A stretch of DNA of 64,000 nucleotides. It comes from AP-15 sp963797115 (GTDB lineage Bacteria > Pseudomonadota > Alphaproteobacteria > ATCC43930 > CGMCC-115725). Numbering within the stretch: position 1 is the first letter of the stretch; each line of letters opens with the position of its first letter. A program made the translations under genes and the position numbers. This document shows, one piece after another, positions 58,218 through 64,000 of the stretch. The notes beneath the pieces were generated by a model. That model worked only from the letters and a program-made list of their open reading frames with translations. It was not told the DNA's origin and made no database searches. The DNA lies in assembly GCA_963797115.1 (NCBI GenBank), contig CAWCOH010000004.1:62001-126000 (forward strand), written 5' to 3'.

Positions 58218-58504
58218 TCAGCGCGACTCAATTGCTTGTGGGTAATCGCAAACTTCGGCGGATGATTCCGCTTGCGCGCGATCGCCCAACCGTCTCGTGG
58301 CGAGCACCTCCAAATACTCGTTGCTGATCAGGGTATGGTTTTCGCCGTTGGTCGCGAGATTGTTGTCTATCCAGAGTTGCTCCAAGTCGTGAAAGAGTGC
58401 GGCCTGTTTCGGGGCATCGAGACGACCGAGCGCGAGTTGTATTGGGCCGGCATTCTTTGTGAAGAATTGGGCCGAACCAGCGGCGCTTCTCTGCAGCTCC
58501 CAGC
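58218..58504 (-). pseudogene. C-terminal fragment of a class I SAM-dependent methyltransferase
   Basis: On the minus strand the frame runs from the IS boundary at 58504 to a stop at 58218. It reads F-F-T-K-N-A, L-A-L-G-R-L-D, L-F-H-D-L-E-Q-L-W, then N-E-Y-L-E-V-L-A-T-R-R. This matches the end of the methyltransferase family whose N-terminal part is seen at 63463-64000. The SAM-binding two-thirds is missing beyond the IS. Confidence 0.6.
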
Positions 58505-58507
58505 TAA

Positions 58508-59823
58508 GGGTCTGTCACGAGATTAACGCGCGACTTGCGCGATGACGATTTGGCGAGATGGTGTAGTTCCACTCGCCGTGGAACTCAGCACGTTTAATAT
58601 TGATGACGGCCATCTCGGCGTCTGATACGACAATGCCGCTGGGGTATTGGCCGGTGTCGAGTTCGCAGCGCACAGTGAGGCCGGTTTTGGTGGTAGTAGC
58701 TGAGATCAGCTCGACGATCACGCGATAGCTGACGAGCGGCTTGGCGCGCCAGTTCTGGCTGATGAAGGAGAAGAGTCGGTGCTCGACTTTGTTCCACTTG
58801 CTGGTGCCGGGCGGCAGGTGGCTGACCATAATGTCGAGACCGAGCTCGTTGGCCAGCTGCTGCAATTCGCGTTTCCATAGCCGCACTCGCGAGCCGTTGC
58901 TGCCGCCGCCGTCGGCGGTGATGAGCAGGCGGCTTGCCTTGGGATAGCGTGCCCGACCGACGGCCTGCCACCATTGGCGGATGCTGTTCACCGCAAAGGC
59001 GGCCGTGTCATGATCGACGCCAACACTGACCCACCCAGAATTGGCGGCAAAGTCGTAGACCCCGTACGGCACCGCGCGACCCAATTCCTTGATCAGGAAG
59101 TCGTGGACCCGGACCTCTTCCGGGTTGCCTTGGGGGTGATATTCGCGCCCGTTGTTGCGGAAATCGCCGACCAGTTCCTTTTTCTTGGTGTCGACGGAGA
59201 TCACCGGCTGCTGTTCGGCCAATGCCGTGGTCACTTGCGTGTTGATGTAATCGAACTGCGCATCCCGGTCGGGGTGGCTGTCGCCCTCCGTGGTCTTGCG
59301 GTTGCCTTGCAGACTGTAGCCCGCTTCATTGAGCAAGTGGGCGACCAGGGTGCGGCTGACCGCGTGACCCTGCGCCTGCAGCGCCTGTGCCAAGCGGCGC
59401 ACGCTCTTGCAGGTCCAGCGCAACGGCGATTCCGGATCCCCGCGTGTCGTCGGCTCGACCAGCGCCTCGAGATCGGGGAGCAGCGTCGGGTCCTTGGAGA
59501 TCGTTCTCTTGCGTCGCGCCCCCGGTCGCCTGATTCGCTCGCAGGGCTCGTCCTGCGCCAATTCCTTCAGGCCCCGCCCGATCGTGCTCGGCGCGACCCC
59601 GGTCGCCATCGCGACCGCCGCAATCCCCCCGTAACCCGCGGCGAACGCCTCTGCCGCCGCGACCAAACGACGGCCGCGTTCATCGAGAAAGGGCGCCACC
59701 GCTGAAAACCGCTCTCTGATGGGTTCGATAGCGATCACCCATACAAAATATGGTATGGCCAATCGGTTGTAAACCCAAATATCACTCTATCAGAAGTCGA
59801 TTCGATTAATTCCGGACAGGCCC
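58508..59823 (-). mobile_element. ISAzo13-family insertion sequence
   Basis: The ends GGGTCTGTC (58508-58516) and, inverted, GGGCCTGTC at 59815-59823 are imperfect terminal repeats whose similarity extends to a shared ATTAA. TAA flanks both sides (58505-58507 and 59824-59826), a possible three-base target duplication. The 1316-base element holds one intact transposase. The flanks are unrelated gene fragments, so the element marks a rearrangement or deletion. Confidence 0.8.
58515..59762 (-). CDS. ISAzo13-family transposase
   Basis: A 415-residue transposase of the ISAzo13 (Rhodopirellula-type DDE) family. The N-terminal helix-turn-helix region contains A-P-S-T-I-G-R-G-L-K-E-L. The catalytic core has V-I-S-V-D-T-K-K-K-E-L-V-G, L-I-T-A-D-G-G-G-S-N-G and W-N-K-V-E-H-R-L-F, which carry the D, D and E. 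The frame is intact and its stop lies within the left terminal repeat, so the element may be active. Confidence 0.9.
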   Translation of the reverse strand: MAIPYFVWVIAIEPIRERFSAVAPFLDERGRRLVAAAEAFAAGYGGIAAVAMATGVAPSTIGRGLKELAQDEPCERIRRPGARRKRTISKDPTLLPDLEALVEPTTRGDPESPLRWTCKSVRRLAQALQAQGHAVSRTLVAHLLNEAGYSLQGNRKTTEGDSHPDRDAQFDYINTQVTTALAEQQPVISVDTKKKELVGDFRNNGREYHPQGNPEEVRVHDFLIKELGRAVPYGVYDFAANSGWVSVGVDHDTAAFAVNSIRQWWQAVGRARYPKASRLLITADGGGSNGSRVRLWKRELQQLANELGLDIMVSHLPPGTSKWNKVEHRLFSFISQNWRAKPLVSYRVIVELISATTTKTGLTVRCELDTGQYPSGIVVSDAEMAVINIKRAEFHGEWNYTISPNRHRASRALIS

Positions 59824-60914
59824 TAACCGGGATGCGGAATGTGGCGGTGGACCCGCAAGCGGCTGTGGCCACTGTCGCGGGCGGCGCCCGGGCCAAGGAC
59901 GTGGCCGCCGCCGCCGGCGCCCACAACCTGGTCGCGGCAATGGGCAACTGCGGCACGGTCGGCATGGCCGGCCTGAGCCTGGGTGGCGGCTACGGCCCGC
60001 TCAGCGGCACCTGCGGCCTCGCCGCGGACAATCTGCTCGGCGCCGAAATCGTGCTGGCGGACGGGCGGCGCGTGACCACCGGCCCCGACGCGGAGCGCGA
60101 TCTGCTGTGGGCGCTGCGCGGCGGCGGCGGCAACTTCGGCGTCGTGACCTCCCTGCGCGTCCGCCTCCATCCAGCGCGCGACATGCTCGCCGGATCGGTC
60201 GTCTACAACTGGAACGAGGCCAGCGCGGTCCTGCGCCGCTATGCTTCATTCGCGACGACGGCGCCCGACGAACTCGGCGTTTCCGTCGGCGCGATGCCAG
60301 GCCCGAACGGCGAACCCGTCATCATGGTCTTTCCGCTGTGGAACGGCGACCGGAGTCGGGGCGAGCGCGCCATGGAAGACGTGCGGGCTTTCGGCACGCC
60401 GCTATCCGCGCAGATCGGGCCGGCGACCTACGCCGACTTGCTCGCCCAGTTCGACGCGTGGGTGGAGGCGGCGGACGGCTGCCACTGGGAGATCCGGACG
60501 CGCTCGCTGCCGGCGCTCACTACGGGCGCCGCCGACGCGATCATCGCGGCGAAGGCCCGCGCGGCATCGCCGCTTTGCTCGGTGTTTTGGCACCACTTCC
60601 ACGGCGCCGCGACGCGGGTGGCGCCGGATGGCGCCGCATTCGGCCTGCGCCGCGAGCACTTGATGGTGGAGATCGTCGCGGGTTGGAAGCCCGACGGGGA
60701 TGACGGCGCGGCGCACCGGCGCTGGGCGCAAGATCTCTGGCAGAGCCTCGCCCCGTTCGCCCTGCCGGGCGGCTACGCCAACCTGCTGGGGCCGGATGAC
60801 CGCGAACAGGCGGCGGAGGCTTATGGTGGCAACGCCGCCCGGCTCCGGGTCCTCAAGCGCCGCTTCGATCCCGATGGGGTCTTCGCGTCCGCCATCCCGC
60901 TGCCGGAGGGATAA
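59824..60914 (+). pseudogene. FAD-binding (BBE-type) oxidoreductase, 5'-truncated by IS
   Basis: The frame enters from the IS end as L-T-G-M-R-N-V-A-V-D-P. It continues through the rest of an FAD-linked oxidase, with G-M-A-G-L-S-L-G-G-G-Y-G-P-L-S and N-L-L-G-A-E-I-V-L-A-D-G-R. A BBE tail includes L-K-R-R-F-D-P-D-G-V-F. The first 90-100 residues, including the FAD pyrophosphate and covalent His region, are absent, and the sequence on the other side of the IS is unrelated. The 360-residue remainder is unlikely to bind FAD. Confidence 0.8.
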
Positions 60915-61020
60915 TCCTGTCCGGTTACATTTGAAGCGCATTCCCTGTGAGCTGCAATCGAACCGTATTTCGCCAGCTCCAGAGTGCCGCTTTCTCGCTT
61001 CCCATCTGGAGGATAGCGCG

Positions 61021-61113
61021 ATGACGACGCTTCTCGACAAAGCAATGGTTGGCGACCAGCGACGCCCAAACTCCCGACGTAAACTTAACCGCGCCTCGGA
61101 GCTTCAGCCATGA
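61021..61113 (+). CDS. Short upstream frame coupled to GFA gene
   Basis: A 30-residue frame, M-T-T-L-L-D-K-A-M at the start and highly basic afterwards. GGAGG lies at good spacing before its ATG, and its TGA overlaps the GFA start (ATGA). The beginning resembles small antitoxin-like proteins, but the rest does not. It may be a remnant that supplies the ribosome site for the next gene by coupling. Confidence 0.35.
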   Translation: MTTLLDKAMVGDQRRPNSRRKLNRASELQP

Positions 61114-61574
61114 CCAGGATCGCGCATTGCTGCTGCAACTCGCTGCGCGTTGAGGCGACCGGTGAGCCGGCGTTTGTGGCCGCGTGTCATTGCACGGAGT
61201 GCCAACGGCGTACTGGCTTGCCCTTTGGCGTCGGCACTTTGTTCCTAAAAGAGCAGGTGCGCACCGAGGGGCCGAGCAAGGTCTATATGCGCGGCATCAA
61301 CTCGGGGCGAAAGATCGAAATTCATTTTTGTCCCAACTGCGGCTCCTCGGTGTTCTGGTACGCGGAATTGTACCCGGACTTTGTCGGCATCGCTTTTGGC
61401 GCGTTCGCCGACCCGTCGATGCCCTGGCCGACGCTATCCGTCTGGGAGGCGACGCGGCATCCCTGGGTGACCTTCGATCACCAACTCGATCGATTTCCCG
61501 TCCAGCCGAAAATCGACGGCAACCTCGACCTGGAGCGGCTGAGCCAGGGAGCTGCGAGCACTCGCAACGACTAG
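61110..61574 (+). CDS. GFA-family (glutathione-dependent formaldehyde-activating-like) protein
   Basis: A 154-residue zinc protein of the GFA/CENP-V fold. Its Cys motifs are C-C-C near residue 7, C-H-C-T-E-C-Q-R-R-T-G near 27-37 and F-C-P-N-C-G-S-S-V-F-W near 74-84, which bind two zincs. Family members were proposed to speed glutathione-formaldehyde adduct formation, but most are uncharacterised. It is nearly identical over about 130 residues to the protein at 62958-63392. Its start overlaps the short frame before it. Confidence 0.9.
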   Translation: MTRIAHCCCNSLRVEATGEPAFVAACHCTECQRRTGLPFGVGTLFLKEQVRTEGPSKVYMRGINSGRKIEIHFCPNCGSSVFWYAELYPDFVGIAFGAFADPSMPWPTLSVWEATRHPWVTFDHQLDRFPVQPKIDGNLDLERLSQGAASTRND

Positions 61575-61845
61575 ACCGCTACCGCCGCCGCTTGCTGCAC
61601 CCTTACTTGCTCTCCGCTTCAATGGAAGGAGGATTGCGATGATCACCAGAGCCGCGTTCCTGAGAACACAATGCGGCGGATACTTCCATCGCGAGGTGCC
61701 AGCTGAAGACGCAGAACTGTCTCATATCGCCTCCGACGACAGCTTCATCGGCGACGAGCTGATGGAAGCAGGTATGCGGCAGGTATTTCGACAACGATCT
61801 CCTGACTGTAGCCGGGATCTTATCCCTTTCAAGAAAGGGCCTCCA

Positions 61846-62349
61846 ATGAATAATCTCACACCCTACCAGCAGACAATGCTGGCTACCTGGCAGCAGCACA
61901 CCTATGCCGAATTCGTGCTGAAAGATGCCGACGCAGCGCTCGCGACAATGACCGAAAACCCCTATGTGCTCCTTATAGGGTGCGGGGTCGTGCGGGTCGG
62001 TCGAGCGGCCGTGCGTGAATTTTACGCCGATAAATTTCTACCCAACATCCCGCCGGATTTCGAAATTACCACTGTGTCGCAGACTTTCGGCGATGATCGC
62101 ATCGTCGAAGAGATGGCGGTACGTCTTACCCATACGATCGATATGGATTGGCTCCTCCCGGGGGTACGACCCACCGGCCGAAAGGCCGAATTCATGGTCG
62201 CCGGTTTCATCCAATTCGATGGCGGCAAAATCGCGCACGAGCATGCTTACTGGGATCAGGCGACGGTGCTGTCTCAGTTGGGCGTCCTGGATCATCCACT
62301 GGCAGTGGGGGGAATGCGCAGTGCGGCAGAGCTTTTGAGCCTTCGGTGA
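61846..62349 (+). CDS. NTF2-like/SnoaL-type protein
   Basis: A 167-residue protein from the ATG at 61846 with AAAGGG upstream. It has the NTF2 alpha+beta cone pattern: helix Y-Q-Q-T-M-L-A-T-W-Q-Q-H, D-A-D-A-A-L-A-T-M-T, then A-V-R-E-F-Y and beta strands ending I-A-H-E-H-A-Y-W-D-Q-A-T. The last segment is typical of SnoaL-like isomerase or hydratase relatives. The reading frame is open upstream to 61639, where it reads a fragment (Y-F-H-R-E-V-P-A-E-D-A-E-L) that may be left from a ring-hydroxylating dioxygenase; I exclude it. The VOC gene follows after about 50 bases. Confidence 0.8.
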   Translation: MNNLTPYQQTMLATWQQHTYAEFVLKDADAALATMTENPYVLLIGCGVVRVGRAAVREFYADKFLPNIPPDFEITTVSQTFGDDRIVEEMAVRLTHTIDMDWLLPGVRPTGRKAEFMVAGFIQFDGGKIAHEHAYWDQATVLSQLGVLDHPLAVGGMRSAAELLSLR

Positions 62350-62403
62350 CCTCACGACACCGCAGTCTCGGTGCTGATCCGAACTGAACAGGAGTAGTTG
62401 AAA

Positions 62404-62955
62404 ATGAAACACAGAGGATTTTCGCATATTGGCCTCTCGACCCTCGACCTCGACAAGACCCGCGCGTTTTACGAGAGGGTTCTAGGTTTCAAGGCGGTCG
62501 ACGATGTTACCGTAAAGATCGAAGAAGGCGGTTATTTGCGGCATCTGTTTTTCGATGTCGGCGGCGGTCAGCGTATTGGCTTTCTCGAACCGAACAGAGT
62601 CCCCGGTATTCCCGCAAAATACGATGCGGGGATCAACGACGGGCTCGGTGTTCCCTCGGCCTTTTATCATTTTGCTTTCGAGGCCGGGTCGCCCGCCGCG
62701 CTGGCGCAGAAGCGAGACGAGCTGCGCAACAAGGGCGTAGAGACCACCGACATCATTGACCTCGGCGCAACCCAATCGATCTACTTCAAAGACCCCAACG
62801 GCCTATCGCTGGAATATTGCTGCTCGGTCGGCGATCGACCCGAGCCCGGTGCACTAATCCATCTTGAATTCACGGCGCCGCGTGCCGCGCTGGACCTCAC
62901 CGACACGATGTCCCAAGTGCGATCGAGCGGCGACCGGCCCAAAACCGGAGTTTGA
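62404..62955 (+). CDS. VOC-family (glyoxalase/dioxygenase-type) protein
   Basis: A 183-residue protein starting at the ATG at 62404 (GGAG nine bases before). It has one pair of beta-alpha-beta-beta-beta modules: G-F-S-H-I-G-L-S-T-L-D-L-D-K-T-R-A-F-Y-E-R-V-L-G-F at the start, a central Y-H-F-A-F-E-A-G and Y-F-K-D-P-N-G-L-S-L-E-Y. The two His and the Glu in these strands are probable metal ligands. Substrate unknown. It lies between two GFA genes; its TGA ends three bases before the second GFA start. Confidence 0.88.
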   Translation: MKHRGFSHIGLSTLDLDKTRAFYERVLGFKAVDDVTVKIEEGGYLRHLFFDVGGGQRIGFLEPNRVPGIPAKYDAGINDGLGVPSAFYHFAFEAGSPAALAQKRDELRNKGVETTDIIDLGATQSIYFKDPNGLSLEYCCSVGDRPEPGALIHLEFTAPRAALDLTDTMSQVRSSGDRPKTGV

Positions 62956-62957
62956 CG

Positions 62958-63392
62958 ATGACCAGGATCGCGCATTGCTGCTGCGGCTCTCTGCGCGCGG
63001 AGGCGACCGGCGAGCCGGCGTTTGTGGGCGCGTGTCATTGCCTGGAGTGCCAACGCCGTACCGGCTCGCCCTTTGGCGTCGGCACCTATTTCCCGAAAGA
63101 GCAAGTGCGCACCGAGGGGCCGAGCAAGGTCTACGTGCGCGGCAGCAACTCGGGGCGAAAGATCGAAATTCATTTCTGCCCCGACTGCGGCTCCTCGGTG
63201 TTCTGGTACCCGGAATTTGCCCCGGACCTTATCGGCATCGCCTTTGGCATGTTCGGCGACCCGTCGATGCCCTGGCCGACGCTATCCGTGTGGGAGACGA
63301 CGCGGCATCCCTGGGTGACTTTCGATCACGAACTCGATCACTTTGTGCATCAACCTGAGCTGATCGAAGGCCCTGTCACGACCCGCCGCTGA
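62958..63392 (+). CDS. GFA-family protein, second copy
   Basis: A 144-residue zinc protein with the same C-C-C, C-H-C-L-E-C-Q-R-R-T-G and F-C-P-D-C-G-S-S-V-F-W motifs as the gene at 61110-61574, and nearly the same sequence until the last 15 residues. DNA identity is also high, so the two arose by a local duplication. The start is the ATG at 62958, just after the VOC stop, suggesting coupling. Confidence 0.9.
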   Translation: MTRIAHCCCGSLRAEATGEPAFVGACHCLECQRRTGSPFGVGTYFPKEQVRTEGPSKVYVRGSNSGRKIEIHFCPDCGSSVFWYPEFAPDLIGIAFGMFGDPSMPWPTLSVWETTRHPWVTFDHELDHFVHQPELIEGPVTTRR

Positions 63393-63462
63393 GCGCCCGC
63401 GCCGAGGCGATGCCTCCGATGCGCTGTTCCGCGACGTGGTGCGTCACGCGTTGGAGAAAGAG

Positions 63463-64000
63463 ATGATCACGCAACACCTAAGCATCTACCAAATGAAGGA
63501 TTCCATGCGCGCGCCCTGGATTGCCGGTGATTTTGGCGCAATAGCCAGGGAGATCGGCGCTCCCGAGGCGGAGGGCTTCGTCGCTCGGATGGGGCTTGAA
63601 CCTGGCGCGCGTGTGCTGGATATCGCCTGCGGTACGGGTAACGTGACCATCCCATTAGCCCGCCGAGGTGCCATGGTGACCGGCTTGGATATGATGCCTC
63701 ATCTGCTGGAGGAGGCTCGAGCCCGCGCGGCTCGCGAAGGACTTCGCATCCGCTTCGACGAGGGCTTTGCCGAGACGCTTCCCTATCCAGACGGCAGTTT
63801 CGACGTGCTGGTTTCGATGTTCGGGATCATGTTTTCTCCGCTCCCCGCGACCGTTGCTTCGGAGATGGCGCGTGTCTTGAGGCCCGGCGGACGGCTTGCC
63901 TTGGCCAACTGGACTCCATCTGGCTTTGGCGGGAAGATGAGCGTGGTTGTCGGCCGATACCTTCCGACGCCTCCTCAAGGCACGATATCTCCTTTCCTCT
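63463..64000 (+). CDS. Class I SAM-dependent methyltransferase, 3' end outside window
   Basis: The first 179 codons are present and open to the window edge. GGAG lies before the ATG. The SAM-binding motif I is V-L-D-I-A-C-G-T-G-N (near 50-59), followed by T-G-L-D-M-M and a motif L-P-Y-P-D-G-S-F-D-V-L. The post-motif V-L-R-P-G-G-R-L-A-L-A-N-W-T places it in the Methyltransf_25/UbiE-like group. The substrate is unknown. Its family also supplies the C-terminal fragment at 58218-58504. Confidence 0.88.
   Translation, partial: MITQHLSIYQMKDSMRAPWIAGDFGAIAREIGAPEAEGFVARMGLEPGARVLDIACGTGNVTIPLARRGAMVTGLDMMPHLLEEARARAAREGLRIRFDEGFAETLPYPDGSFDVLVSMFGIMFSPLPATVASEMARVLRPGGRLALANWTPSGFGGKMSVVVGRYLPTPPQGTISPFL

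Noticed and set aside
58272..58526. Plus-strand frame of 84 codons ending in the IS
   Set aside because: The minus strand of the same bases matches the C-terminus of a methyltransferase family, which explains the openness better.
61639..61845. N-terminal extension of the NTF2-like protein
   Set aside because: The ATG at 61846 has its own ribosome site and starts the conserved domain; the upstream codons look like a separate remnant.

Overview
The window is GC-rich bacterial DNA whose gene content fits an Alphaproteobacterium, probably a soil or freshwater Rhizobiales/Rhodospirillales-type heterotroph. The assignment rests on the gltBD layout, DUF3597, DUF6788 and GYD proteins, a Zur/ZnuABC locus, many luciferase-like monooxygenases, and ISAzo13- and ISNCY-type insertion sequences. 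This is an inference from family distribution, not a marker-gene result. I saw no rRNA, tRNA or CRISPR array.

Layout. 1-8.3 kb: end of a prolyl-oligopeptidase-family gene, luciferase-like flavin monooxygenases (LLMs), an L-lactate permease, an aldo/keto reductase, a DUF3597 protein and a methylisocitrate-lyase-like enzyme. 8.9-15 kb: gltB-gltD (glutamate synthase). 15-23.2 kb: a TauE/SafE permease, a 1069-residue VanZ/O-antigen-ligase-like membrane protein, a 2.1-kb IS with 18-bp perfect terminal repeats and a broken transposase, then a small protein overlapping an FxsB-like radical SAM/SPASM maturase (candidate RiPP locus). 23-39 kb: carboxylate and C-C lyase functions (HpaI aldolase, oxalate/formate-type MFS transporter, second ICL/PEP-mutase protein, PanE-like reductase, M20 amidohydrolase), an LLM-hydrolase-LLM cluster behind a TetR-like palindrome, and several decayed genes. 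39-49.6 kb: DUF1269, a patatin-like lipase next to a GntP permease, envelope proteins (lipoprotein, small secreted proteins, OmpA) and an alkyl-DHAP-synthase-like FAD oxidase.

50.7-57.3 kb is a zinc-homeostasis cluster: COG0523 GTPase, WD40-like protein, Zur, a hydrolase fold without its nucleophile, ZnuA-ZnuC-ZnuB and a truncated TonB-receptor plug. Palindromic Zur-box-like sites precede the GTPase and znuA. 57.6-64 kb: DUF1772 protein, an ISAzo13 element joining two unrelated 5'-truncated genes, two near-identical GFA proteins flanking NTF2-like and VOC proteins, and a methyltransferase cut by the window edge.

Many genes differ from an intact frame by a single base (GTPase, WD40, TerB and others), next to clear remnants (GYD, HAD, SDR, TonB plug). 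This mixes real gene decay with possible consensus errors, which should be separated before calling each pseudogene.
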